Source: Anaerosporobacter faecicola
GTDB taxonomy: Bacteria; Bacillota; Clostridia; Lachnospirales; Lachnospiraceae
Assembly (NCBI RefSeq): GCF_012070565.1
Contig: NZ_JAAQRO010000024.1
Coordinates: 62,001 to 126,000 of the forward strand
Reading direction: 5' to 3'
Length of the DNA stretch: 64,000 bases
In this document: positions 9,055 to 17,110 of the stretch, piece after piece
Numbering within the stretch: position 1 is the first letter of the stretch
Layout of the letters: every line of letters begins with the position of its first letter
Notes under the pieces: generated by a model
Database searches by the model: none
What the model was told of the DNA's origin: nothing
The model's input: the letters and a program-made list of their open reading frames with translations, nothing else
Position numbers and translations under genes: made by a program

Positions 9055-10506
9055 CTAGAATAAGTATCGTATAATCTGAAAAACAACACTTGTCACACGA
9101 AAAGCAATCTTCTTCCACCATGGTATCTCTGGAAGAGTAACATCCTGCCCAGCTACATAATTCCCATCACTGTCCAATTCATAGGACTGCTCTTTCATGT
9201 CTCTCATTACCTTTTCTAATTGTGCATTAAATTCTTTCCCATGAATCACTAGCATGGTTTCCGTATCCAGATAGACACTTCTCATATCAAAATTATAAGA
9301 ACCGATAATGGAAAGATCATCGTCGATCAATACAGATTTGTCATGCATAGAATGTTCTCCTGCAAACTCATAAATCGTTGCACCAGTATTCAGGACATCC
9401 TGTTTATTAAACAGATAATCAGAAGAAGCCACATAATTATCTCCAACTTCAACTGCATTTAATAATATCTCATATTCCATTCGTTTTTCTTTTAGTTTGG
9501 CTAGATCGTTCTCCATCGCTTTATTCATAACCACATAAGGAGATTGGATCCAAATCCGATTTTCCGCTTTCTGCATCAGTTCATTGATCTGGTACCAGAT
9601 ATACGGTTCCTTTGACATAATATGAATTGGATTGGTAATCAAAGTGATTTTATTGGTCTCTACCGTTTTTCCAATAAAGTCCACATCTCCTGTCATTAAT
9701 GCTTCTCTCTCTGACAATAAGGTATCGTAGACCGTTTCATACATCTTGACCGCATCGTTTACTTTTCCTTTCTTGGTCCATGGAATCTTGTTGAATACAA
9801 CTTCACTCTCCTTAGCATTCCACAATGTAGTGAAATACGCTTCCACTTCATGAATCACGCTTTCTCCTGATTTCTCTGTTCCCGCTGCTGTATTATACAC
9901 AAACACATCACGGTCATAACTCAATACATTGGTATTGTAAGTCCCAAGAAAATAGTTTGAAGTATTTCTTCCTCCAAGTAACAACATACGATCATCAACG
10001 ATCACGTACTTGTCATGCAGTCTTCCATTAAAAGTCCAAGGACGAAGCGGATCAAAATTATTGTAGTATTTGATCGTTACATTCGGAAGTTTTGCCAATG
10101 CATAATACATCGGATCTTTCTTCATATCTCTTCCTGCAGATAAGCCATCTGCAATGATCTGCACTTCCACGCCACGTTTTGCTGCTGCATACACCGTAGC
10201 AAAAATCTCTTGGCAACTTCGATCTGTTTTAAAGGAGAAGGACGACAAGATAATTTTATCTTTTGCTTCATTCAACATCCACAAACGTATATCCAATGCT
10301 TCCTTGCTGTCTTCAATAATAGACGCACGATCCACAGATACCCCATCACCATAAAAACGATCAACATTCAACTCTTCCTTTGCTGATTCACTTACTTCCT
10401 TCTGTTGTACAAAAGGCAATGTCATACCTAAAACGAGATATACAATAAAGATAAGCGAAAGAGTTACAATTGTTTTCGTGACTTGTTTCCTATTACACGT
10501 TATCAT
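9055..10506 (-). CDS. Phospholipase D family protein, cardiolipin synthase-like
   Basis: A 483-residue protein with one N-terminal transmembrane helix (about residues 11-31) and two HKD motifs, HDKYVIVDD at 164-172 and HDKSVLIDD at 388-396. Each is followed by the usual strand (LLLGGRN and SIIGSYNFD). Two HKD half-sites in one chain define the phospholipase D superfamily; bacterial members of this size are mostly cardiolipin or phosphatidyl transferases at the membrane. It lacks the second N-terminal helix of classic Cls, so it belongs to the YmdC/ClsC-like or uncharacterised branch. It stands alone between a terminator and ilvN. Phospholipid transfer is likely; nuclease activity cannot be excluded. 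Confidence 0.85.
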   Translation of the reverse strand: MITCNRKQVTKTIVTLSLIFIVYLVLGMTLPFVQQKEVSESAKEELNVDRFYGDGVSVDRASIIEDSKEALDIRLWMLNEAKDKIILSSFSFKTDRSCQEIFATVYAAAKRGVEVQIIADGLSAGRDMKKDPMYYALAKLPNVTIKYYNNFDPLRPWTFNGRLHDKYVIVDDRMLLLGGRNTSNYFLGTYNTNVLSYDRDVFVYNTAAGTEKSGESVIHEVEAYFTTLWNAKESEVVFNKIPWTKKGKVNDAVKMYETVYDTLLSEREALMTGDVDFIGKTVETNKITLITNPIHIMSKEPYIWYQINELMQKAENRIWIQSPYVVMNKAMENDLAKLKEKRMEYEILLNAVEVGDNYVASSDYLFNKQDVLNTGATIYEFAGEHSMHDKSVLIDDDLSIIGSYNFDMRSVYLDTETMLVIHGKEFNAQLEKVMRDMKEQSYELDSDGNYVAGQDVTLPEIPWWKKIAFRVTSVVFQIIRYLF

Positions 10507-10642
10507 GTTCCTGTCCTTTCCTACCCAATTTCAATTGATTCGATCGTCAAACGCCTTCCACAAAACTTTCTTTCGTTAATTTGCGCAACCATTAACTTCC
10601 CTTATGTAATGCCAGACATCGTTTAATGAGCAACTACCTTTA

Positions 10643-11122
10643 TTATAGCGTTTCAATTGCTACATTACCACCCCTTACAACTTGGACTTTGGGGAATTTC
10701 TTCATCAATTCCACGATATCATTGTTCTTCTCCTCTGTATTCAGAGATTCAATAATTAAACCATGGGTATTATAATCCACAATTTTTGCCTCAAACACAC
10801 TGGCAATCTGCAAGATTTCACTTCTTACTGCTTTATTGCACTCTTTTACTTTGATGTAAAGCAATTCTTTCTTCACCATCGGAATATCCGTTAGGTCAAT
10901 TACTTTGATAATATCCACCATACGATTCAACTGTTTCTTAATCTGTTCAAATACTTCATCGTTGCAATTTGCTCCAATGGTTATTCTCGATACTGTAGGG
11001 TCTTCTGTTGTTCCAACCGTAAGACTTTCCATGTTATACCCTTTTCCAGAGAATAACCCAGCAATCTTTGCTAATACACCCACATTATTCTCCACATATA
11101 ATGCAATCCATCTCTTCTTCAT
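10643..11122 (-). CDS. ilvN: Acetolactate synthase small (regulatory) subunit
   Basis: A 159-residue protein with an N-terminal ACT domain (WIALYVENNVGVLAKIAGLF, then GYNMESLTVG and a TEDPTVSRITI strand) and a C-terminal second ferredoxin-like domain, the IlvN/IlvH layout and length. It binds the large subunit and gives feedback inhibition by valine. It starts 12 bases downstream of ilvB with an AGGAGG-type site, so the two are translationally close. Expression should follow the T-box leader upstream of ilvB. Confidence 0.96.
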   Translation of the reverse strand: MKKRWIALYVENNVGVLAKIAGLFSGKGYNMESLTVGTTEDPTVSRITIGANCNDEVFEQIKKQLNRMVDIIKVIDLTDIPMVKKELLYIKVKECNKAVRSEILQIASVFEAKIVDYNTHGLIIESLNTEEKNNDIVELMKKFPKVQVVRGGNVAIETL

Positions 11123-11133
11123 ACAGATTCCTC

Positions 11134-12873
11134 CTATATATCCAGTATCATATCACTTAATGCATTACCTGAACGCACCATTGGCAATACAATAAAATCA
11201 CTATCAATCATACATTCGATAATGGTTGGTCGTTTGGTCTCCTGCATTGCTTCCTGCAATGCAACTCCTAGTTCCTCCTGATTCCACACCCGTTTTCCAG
11301 AAGCATCATAACTCTCCGCTAACTTTACGAAATCTGGCGAATAAGGAGGACATGCCTTTTTTCCTTCTCTACAAGCATAGTTACAACTCTTTCGATAACG
11401 AAGACAGGTTGCTGAATAATGTTTGTTATAAAATAGTTGCTGCATCTGCCGTACCATACCTAAATAACTATTATTCACGAGCAGGATAATAATAGGAAGT
11501 TCCTGTGCAACCGCTGTTGCCATCTCCTGTATATTCATCTGCATTCCACCATCCCCTGTAATACAGATGACTGTTTTCTCTGGATTTCCAAGTTTCGATC
11601 CAATGGCTGCTGGCAAACCAAATCCCATTGTCCCTAGTCCTCCTGAGGTAACCAATTTCTTCGTTGCGTCCATATGTAAATTTTGTGTCGTCCACATCTG
11701 ATGCTGCCCTACATCCGTTACAATTACGGTATCCTTGTCTTTAATAGCCTGATTTACCTGCCACAAGATTTGTTGTGGTGTCAACCCTTTAAAGTCTTCA
11801 ACCGGCGCATCGATTGGGTATTTTGCATCCCATTTTTGAATCTCCTGCACCCAATTTGTATAATCATGTAGATCGCTTAAATCACTCTCCAATAAGCTTA
11901 AGATTGCATTCTTGGCATCACCTACTATTGGAATATCTACTTTAATATTTCTTGAAATGGAAGCGGTATCTATGTCAACATGAATAATCTTTGCCTTTGT
12001 TGCAAATTCACTGATTTTACCTGTTATGCGGTCGTTAAATCGACATCCAATAGAAAATAGAACATCACATTCTTCAATTGCCTTGTTTCCTGCATAACAA
12101 CCATGCATTCCAACATTTCCTACAAAATATTCATGATCTGTTGGTATAGCACCACGTCCCATGATTGTCGTAACTACTGGAATCTTTGTTATCTCAATCA
12201 ACTTTGTAAACTCTTTCCCTGCATGTGCAATATTCACTCCACCACCTGCTAAAAACAAGGGTCTTTTTGCCTTCCCTAATAATGTAACTGCCCGTTTAAT
12301 TTGACCACTATGTACCTGCGTATTTGGTTTATAACTACGAATGTTGACATTCTCAGGATAGGTGTCATCACCTAGTTTCTTCATGATATCAGCTGGAAGG
12401 TCGACTAATACAGGACCTGGTTTTCCTGTTCTTGCAATATAGAAGGCTTCTTTGATGATACGCCCCAGATCCTTACGGTCTGTTACCATGACACTATGTT
12501 TCGTTATCCCTCTGGTAATTCCAACAATATCAACTTCTTGAAATGCATCGTTTCCAATAACCTGTGTAGGTACCTGACCAGTAAAACATACCAAAGGAAC
12601 ACTGTCGTAGTTTGCCGTAGCAATACCCGTTACCAAATTCGTTGCTCCCGGTCCACTTGTAACAAGACAGACTCCAACACGTCCTGTAGAACGTGCATAT
12701 CCATCTGCTTCATGGATCAGTGCCTGTTCATGCCTAGGAAGAATCAGTTCGATCTCTTTTTCTCCATATAGTTGATCCAATAAATCCGTAATAAAACCTC
12801 CCGGATAAGCAAATAATGTGTCTACTCCTTCCTCCTTTAACGCTTTTACAAATAATTCGGTTCCTTTTATCAT
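11134..12873 (-). CDS. ilvB: Acetolactate synthase large (catalytic) subunit
   Basis: A thiamine-diphosphate enzyme of about 579 residues that condenses two pyruvates, or pyruvate with 2-oxobutyrate, in valine, leucine and isoleucine synthesis. The N-terminus has FAYPGG with the catalytic glutamate in LPRHEQ, and the C-terminal ThDP/Mg motif is GDGGMQMN followed by NNSYLGMVRQMQ. The start taken is the second ATG (12873), because AGGAGG lies nine bases upstream of it and only three from the first. About 15-20 extra residues with four cysteines (CLRYRKSC to KKAC) interrupt the usual FYNK-RYS to SPDFVKLAE region, a feature I associate with Lachnospiraceae enzymes. It forms an operon with ilvN under a T-box leader. 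Confidence 0.96.
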   Translation of the reverse strand: MIKGTELFVKALKEEGVDTLFAYPGGFITDLLDQLYGEKEIELILPRHEQALIHEADGYARSTGRVGVCLVTSGPGATNLVTGIATANYDSVPLVCFTGQVPTQVIGNDAFQEVDIVGITRGITKHSVMVTDRKDLGRIIKEAFYIARTGKPGPVLVDLPADIMKKLGDDTYPENVNIRSYKPNTQVHSGQIKRAVTLLGKAKRPLFLAGGGVNIAHAGKEFTKLIEITKIPVVTTIMGRGAIPTDHEYFVGNVGMHGCYAGNKAIEECDVLFSIGCRFNDRITGKISEFATKAKIIHVDIDTASISRNIKVDIPIVGDAKNAILSLLESDLSDLHDYTNWVQEIQKWDAKYPIDAPVEDFKGLTPQQILWQVNQAIKDKDTVIVTDVGQHQMWTTQNLHMDATKKLVTSGGLGTMGFGLPAAIGSKLGNPEKTVICITGDGGMQMNIQEMATAVAQELPIIILLVNNSYLGMVRQMQQLFYNKHYSATCLRYRKSCNYACREGKKACPPYSPDFVKLAESYDASGKRVWNQEELGVALQEAMQETKRPTIIECMIDSDFIVLPMVRSGNALSDMILDI

Positions 12874-12927
12874 AAACATCTACCTCCTATAGTTTTCTAA
12901 TTACACGATTTCCATGTTTTAGTTAGC

Positions 12928-12946
12928 GGACTTTCCTATTATATAA
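12928..12946 (-). repeat. Post-terminator conserved tail, AATAGGAAAG type
   Basis: Immediately after the T-box terminator T-run, the minus strand reads ATATAATAGGAAAGTCC. A closely related tail follows the ileS T-box terminator (56056-56073), and a palindromic form follows the terminator at 15623-15660. Only one half of the palindrome is present here. Confidence 0.55.
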
Positions 12947-12951
12947 AAAAA

Positions 12952-13240
12952 GCCCTAAGTAAGATAAACTTACTTAGGGCGAATAGACTCCGTGTTACCA
13001 CCTAATTTCAAAGCGATTGCTTTGCACTCAGTCAATACAAGTTTCTTCTGTTGCGAAACTGATATCGTTTTCCTTTTAACGGTGGAAAGTTCCGATGAAG
13101 TTTACTCAAGAATAGTCCTTCTATTCCCTTTCGATTCACAGCTCAAAGGCTACTTCTATACTTCCTTCATGAAGATTCTCACCAACCATCTTCTCTCTTT
13201 GCATCGGGTAAGTATATACTCCTCCTCGTCCTTGCTTTTT
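12952..13240 (-). promoter_or_regulatory. T-box leader controlling ilvBN (probable valine specifier GUA)
   Basis: The leader of the ilvB transcript shows the T-box parts in order: a stem I region starting near 13235 (AGGACGAGGAGGAGTA), the conserved AGAGAG and GGTTGGTGAGAA apical segments, a specifier stretch GAA-GTA-GCC-TTTGAG, the T-box sequence AGGTGGTAACACGG near 13003, and a terminator whose 12-base stem GCCCTAAGTAAG closes on a five-base loop and runs into seven T (12952-12980). By the usual GAA-NNN-RCC-UUUGAG spacing the specifier is GUA, valine, which fits an acetolactate synthase operon. Uncharged tRNA would favour the antiterminator. The specifier assignment is by eye. Confidence 0.88.
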
Positions 13241-13291
13241 CAATATGTATAGTTTTATGAAGTAACGTGTTAAAAACTTTATATTGTATTG

Positions 13292-13321
13292 ATTATAATC
13301 GACTTTTTATTTGTTTGTCAA
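13292..13321 (-). promoter_or_regulatory. Sigma-A-type promoter for T-box/ilvBN transcript
   Basis: On the minus strand TTGACA and TATAAT, both perfect consensus hexamers, are separated by 18 bases and lie about 50 bases before stem I of the T-box leader. Confidence 0.8.
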
Positions 13322-13566
13322 GTATCAATTCACATTTTTTCCTGCATCATTACATAACCAATGATGTTATAGATAATTCTTATTTTTTACTCTTTAATTA
13401 ATTGTGAGAGGCGATCAATCACTGATTCGTGAAAATCAATCACAACAGCATAGAAAATAGACAATTTATTGATATACAACCGTTGTAAAATTCATAGTAT
13501 ATATAGTAAACTAAGATAATGGCATATGCCATATCATGATAAACCACCAATTAAGAAAGGAGTATT

Positions 13567-14070
13567 ATGTCACTTAACGTAATTAAACCAACAGAAATTG
13601 ATGAAAATACTTGCAAGTTAATCGGCAAGGACTGGATGTTAGTAACTGCTCAAAAAGGGGAGTCTGTGAATACCATGACTGCTTCTTGGGGCGGATTGGG
13701 CGTAATGTGGGGAAAAGATGTTGCCTTTGTGGTGATCCGACCACAACGCTATACAAAGGAATTCGTAGATGCTAGTACCCACTTTTCCCTATCCTTCTTC
13801 GATAATTCCTATCGAGAGAAATTATCTTACCTAGGGAAAGTATCTGGACGAGACGAAGATAAGATTGCCAAATCCAACTTAACAGTAGCAGATGATCTTG
13901 CTGCTCCATACTTTAAAGAAGCAAAATTAGTCCTTGTATGTAAAAAATTATTTAAGCAGCCTCTTGCAGAAAGTAGTTTTCTTGATCCTGCACTCACAGA
14001 ACGATGGTATCCAAGTAAAGACTATCATGAACTGTATATTGCTGAGATTGAAACTGTATTAAAAAGATAA
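13567..14070 (+). CDS. Flavin reductase-like FMN-binding protein
   Basis: A 167-residue protein of the flavin reductase-like, split-barrel FMN-binding family: MTASWGGLGVMWGKDVAFVVIRPQRYT is split here into TASWGGLGVMW and FVVIRPQRYT segments that match the flavin-binding strand and loop, followed by FSLSFFD and YREKLSYLGKVSGRDEDK. The length is normal for short clostridial members, which often act as flavoredoxin-type electron carriers. The ATG has AAAGGAG seven bases upstream. It is a single gene converging on the DUF3810-type gene. A role in reducing flavin or transferring electrons is inferred from the family; the partner is unknown. Confidence 0.85.
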   Translation: MSLNVIKPTEIDENTCKLIGKDWMLVTAQKGESVNTMTASWGGLGVMWGKDVAFVVIRPQRYTKEFVDASTHFSLSFFDNSYREKLSYLGKVSGRDEDKIAKSNLTVADDLAAPYFKEAKLVLVCKKLFKQPLAESSFLDPALTERWYPSKDYHELYIAEIETVLKR

Positions 14071-14107
14071 GAATACTTCTTCTATAAAATGACTAGAGGT
14101 TATGAAC

Positions 14108-14138
14108 GAAGCAGCATTCTTCCGTACTATGCTGCTTC
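14108..14138. terminator. Hairpin between convergent genes
   Basis: GAAGCAGCA and TGCTGCTTC form a perfect nine-base stem with a 13-base loop in the 91-base gap between two convergent genes. Neither side has a good T-run downstream, so termination would be weak or factor-assisted. Confidence 0.5.
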
Positions 14139-14161
14139 AAAAATTAATCGGATTTTTCCCT

Positions 14162-15274
14162 CTAATTCTTGCTATGCGTTTTCCGATACTGCGCCAATAA
14201 CAGATCTATCATTTCTCCATAGCTTTGTTCCCCACTGGTTTGGTTGTTTGCTTTCAAATACGCATCATTCAGTTTTGAGGAAACAGAACTTACAAACGCA
14301 TTATGATAGGTTTTCCAGTATTGGGAATTAGCTATACGGTCTGCTAACACTTCATCGCTGTATTGTTCCCGAATCTGCTTATACAATTCTACATCATGGT
14401 CATAAAGCTGACTGGTTGCATAGGACAATGCATCCATTGTACCACTATATTGAAACTCAATGTTATCAGAGTTCATACAGGCAAGATAGGCAATGTAATT
14501 TGCCTCATTTTCTCGCATATAGCCTTTTTGATGTGCTAACTCGTGGCACATCGTTGCTGGAATCCCATAATCGGCTACATCAACATTAATGTTTGCTTCC
14601 ATTGTGATTGTAACGAATAATCCGGTGGTATCTGTATATGACATTGCCCGTGAAGCTAGTACTGGTTTGGGTACACTATAATACCCCGACAAAGACGCAT
14701 ACTGCTTCCCTAACTCCGTCATTGCTTTTTTTGCTTCTTTTGCTGTCTCAAAATCAGACGTTGATAACTGGAATACACCCGCTTCATCTTCACTGGTAAT
14801 TTGCGCTCGAAGTACATTGGCTTGAGCTGCCAGTTCCTCACACAATCCATACAATTCTTCAATAGAATACGTCTCTACTGTCAATCCGCAAACTCTGCTA
14901 AATGGATAACGATAGTAGTTTACCCCGCATAATACCATGAATAGAAAAAATGCGGTACTAACAATACATAATAGATTTAGCACATATCGTGCAAGGTTCT
15001 GCTGTCTATCTTCTTTTTCCCGAACTAATTTTCTCACCATACGAAACACAACATAAATCAGTAGAAAGGGACTCAGATAAAGTAAGATTTCGGCAATTGA
15101 TATGGGAACAAGACCCGTAATGAAACAATATGCTTCTTCAACAACACGGTAGATTCCTCTGGAAAACCAATATTCGGCCACAAAAGGACTCCACCTTACA
15201 AGTAATAGAATGAAAAGTCCAAGAGGAAGCAGTAATAATAACCAGATTCTTTTTTTCTTTCTTAATTCTTTCAT
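14162..15274 (-). CDS. DUF3810-type membrane metalloprotease-like protein
   Basis: A 370-residue protein with three N-terminal transmembrane helices (about residues 11-28, 50-78 and 90-118) and an outward-facing domain with HELAHQKGYMRENEANYIAY. The HExxH plus downstream ExxxY/A pattern is a gluzincin-type zinc site, typical of DUF3810 proteins. These are membrane-anchored putative peptidases of unknown substrate. The ATG follows an AGGAG-type site. It is a single gene, convergent with the flavin reductase gene. Family recognition is by motif and helix order; catalytic activity is inferred. Confidence 0.78.
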   Translation of the reverse strand: MKELRKKKRIWLLLLLPLGLFILLLVRWSPFVAEYWFSRGIYRVVEEAYCFITGLVPISIAEILLYLSPFLLIYVVFRMVRKLVREKEDRQQNLARYVLNLLCIVSTAFFLFMVLCGVNYYRYPFSRVCGLTVETYSIEELYGLCEELAAQANVLRAQITSEDEAGVFQLSTSDFETAKEAKKAMTELGKQYASLSGYYSVPKPVLASRAMSYTDTTGLFVTITMEANINVDVADYGIPATMCHELAHQKGYMRENEANYIAYLACMNSDNIEFQYSGTMDALSYATSQLYDHDVELYKQIREQYSDEVLADRIANSQYWKTYHNAFVSSVSSKLNDAYLKANNQTSGEQSYGEMIDLLLAQYRKTHSKN

Positions 15275-15582
15275 ACTGCCTCTCCTTTCCTATAATTTAA
15301 TACACGACTTGTAAACTAAAATTTATCTAAAGTAGCGCTTGCTATATTCGTCATAAAAATTGTCTGCATACATTAACATTTAATTTGGCTAATCGAAACC
15401 TTAGAATTGCTACAAATTATGAAATGTATATTATACGCTTTCATTATATCGGCCTCGTACTCATTCGTCAAACGCTTCCTTTTCACAGATTTTCAACCTT
15501 TGAAAGGTATTATCTTACTACTATTATATCAATAAAGAACTCAACAAATGCTTATGTGCGAGTACGCATTTCATGAAGAGTT

Positions 15583-15620
15583 TATATACGAGGAAAGTCG
15601 GAGGACTTTCCTCGTATATA
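15583..15620. repeat. Perfect 17-bp inverted repeat (AGGAAAGTC palindrome)
   Basis: TATATACGAGGAAAGTC and its exact complement flank a four-base GGAG loop. It lies directly after the terminator of the small gene at 15734-15844 (minus strand) and shares its AGGAAAGTC core with the tails after both T-box terminators. Apart from this and the adjacent hairpin, 15275-15733 holds no gene that I can see. Confidence 0.7.
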
Positions 15621-15622
15621 AT

Positions 15623-15660
15623 AAAAGATATCGATTCTAACTACAGAATCGATATCTTTT
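15623..15660 (-). terminator. Perfect 16-bp terminator hairpin
   Basis: AAAAGATATCGATTCT and its exact complement enclose a six-base loop; on the minus strand the stem ends in TTTTATTATA. It is 74 bases past the stop of the 36-codon gene and would terminate it. Confidence 0.7.
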
Positions 15661-15733
15661 ATTGACGGCAACAATATTTGCCTACATTATTCATTTGGTT
15701 TGATCGGACCATATTGGATAGCTCCTTACTAGA

Positions 15734-15844
15734 TTATTTCTCCTCGTCTGCTCCAACTGTACAATATGTCTTTTTGTTGCATTGCTTAATGTAAGCACCT
15801 GCCAAACCAAATAAAGCTGCAATAATAAAAAACTTCTTGAACAT
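15734..15844 (-). CDS. 36-residue membrane peptide
   Basis: A short gene that is easily overlooked. The ATG at 15844 has a very strong AAGGAGGGG site seven bases upstream. The predicted peptide starts MFKKFFIIAALFGLAGAY, a lysine-led hydrophobic helix, and continues with a polar tail IKQCNKKTYCTVGADEEK that has two cysteines six residues apart. It ends in TAA and is followed by a perfect terminator hairpin. Expression seems likely from these signals. It could be a small single-pass membrane protein, a toxin-like peptide or an exported peptide; nothing in the sequence decides between them. It is monocistronic, about 320 bases upstream of a kinase gene's end. Confidence 0.65.
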   Translation of the reverse strand: MFKKFFIIAALFGLAGAYIKQCNKKTYCTVGADEEK

Positions 15845-16104
15845 AAAAACCCCTCCTTATTATTTATCTTTTTCGTTTACGTTCACAAGAATTACTCAAC
15901 TTTTTCCATATAACACTGATTAGAATGTCAAACGATATTTTTCCGTTTTGACTTTGTATCATACTATAGTTATAACACGAATTTATTAAGTTTATGCTAG
16001 TGTAATAATTAAGATATTATTAAGAGCACGTCTTTTTTTTTAACAACTTATTATGCTTACAAAATCAACATTCTTTCCTTTACACTTTCGCTTTTTTATC
16101 ATCA

Positions 16105-16163
16105 GAACAAAGTGTACTTTGTACATTCTCGCGTTAAGAACAGCTTCAAAGTACACTTTGTTC
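16105..16163. repeat. Palindromic dispersed element, copy 1
   Basis: GAACAAAGTGTACTTT and its exact complement (16 bases each) flank a 27-base loop containing CTCGCGTTAA. A diverged copy with the same loop core and right arm is at 55914-55972. It lies just past the stop of the kinase gene at 16167. The rest of 15845-16104 is AT-rich and holds the promoter region of the small peptide. Confidence 0.7.
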
Positions 16164-16166
16164 TCC

Positions 16167-17063
16167 TTACTTTAATGACGGCATCTGAATAATGATAGAA
16201 AAACGCTCTCCCTCTAGCTCAGCTTTAATTTCTCCACCCATCTTCTCAATGAATTCTCTAGCAATTGCCAATCCAAGTCCTGTTGATTTTTTCATCTTTG
16301 ACACATCTGTTGTATAGAATCGTTCAAATATATGGGCAACATCACCTTGTTCAATGCAATCTGTTTCATTGCTAATCTGCAGTTTCACCTGCTCCTCTTC
16401 CTCTGTCAAGTTGATCTGAATGTGCTTTTTGCCATATTTAATGGCATTTCCTAATATATTCTCAATTACTCGTATAAATGCGCTGGAATCTCCCTCTACC
16501 CAGAAGGCTTTCTCTTCCATCTGAATCTCTGGTTCAATATTGTTTTGAACCAATTCCTCATAGAACATAGAAATCGTATCACATAAAATTCCATTCAAGT
16601 CCATTCGTTTCATCTCAAGTGGATATTCGCCCGCTTCCAATCTTGTATATTCAAACAATTGATTCAGCATCTCATTCACAGAACGAATTCGGCTTCCTAT
16701 AATCTGTAGATACTCTTTCTGCTTTTCCTCATCCAGATCTCCTTTGTTCAACATCTGTATGTATCCAGTTGCTGATGTCAAAGGTGTCCGAAGGTCATGG
16801 GAAATGCTTGTTATGGACTGCTTGAAACTATCTTCCTGCTTACGGGTTACATACTCCCGTTTCTTAATTTCCTTTAGTAAGGTATTCATCGCCAATGCTA
16901 AACGGCGAAAGCCTCCTTTACGAATGCTGGTTGTCAACTCCATATTCGTCTTATTATCTCGAATGAACTCTATCTGTTTGCGCAAAGATACCACCTGCTT
17001 CCGGTCAAGATAGAGCTGAATTAGCAGCAATAACACAAGGACGAATAAAATTACAACAACCAT
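16167..17063 (-). CDS. Sensor histidine kinase, single-helix type
   Basis: About 298 residues. There is one N-terminal transmembrane helix (MVVVILFVLVLLLLIQLYL), a HAMP-like linker, a HisKA box with the phospho-accepting histidine in ITSISHDLRTPLTSATGY, and a HATPase domain with N (VIENILGNAIKYG) and G (STGLGLAIAREF) boxes. The start at 17063 is chosen because GGAAGGAG sits six bases upstream. With almost no sensor domain it resembles intramembrane-sensing kinases of cell-envelope or antimicrobial-peptide systems. It is the last gene of an operon response regulator, ABC ATPase, permease, kinase. The ABC transporter probably supplies the sensing or is the target. Confidence 0.9.
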   Translation of the reverse strand: MVVVILFVLVLLLLIQLYLDRKQVVSLRKQIEFIRDNKTNMELTTSIRKGGFRRLALAMNTLLKEIKKREYVTRKQEDSFKQSITSISHDLRTPLTSATGYIQMLNKGDLDEEKQKEYLQIIGSRIRSVNEMLNQLFEYTRLEAGEYPLEMKRMDLNGILCDTISMFYEELVQNNIEPEIQMEEKAFWVEGDSSAFIRVIENILGNAIKYGKKHIQINLTEEEEQVKLQISNETDCIEQGDVAHIFERFYTTDVSKMKKSTGLGLAIAREFIEKMGGEIKAELEGERFSIIIQMPSLK

Positions 17064-17110
17064 ACAGAACTCCTTCCTAATCAATCATACGGAATATTCA
17101 CGCAAATACC

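Noticed and set aside
12992-13252. An 86-codon plus-strand reading frame
   Set aside because: It lies wholly within the T-box leader on the other strand and has no ribosome-binding site.
14108-14138. The hairpin as a strong terminator for the flavin reductase gene
   Set aside because: The stem is good but A residues, not T, follow on the plus strand; kept only as a weak bidirectional hairpin.
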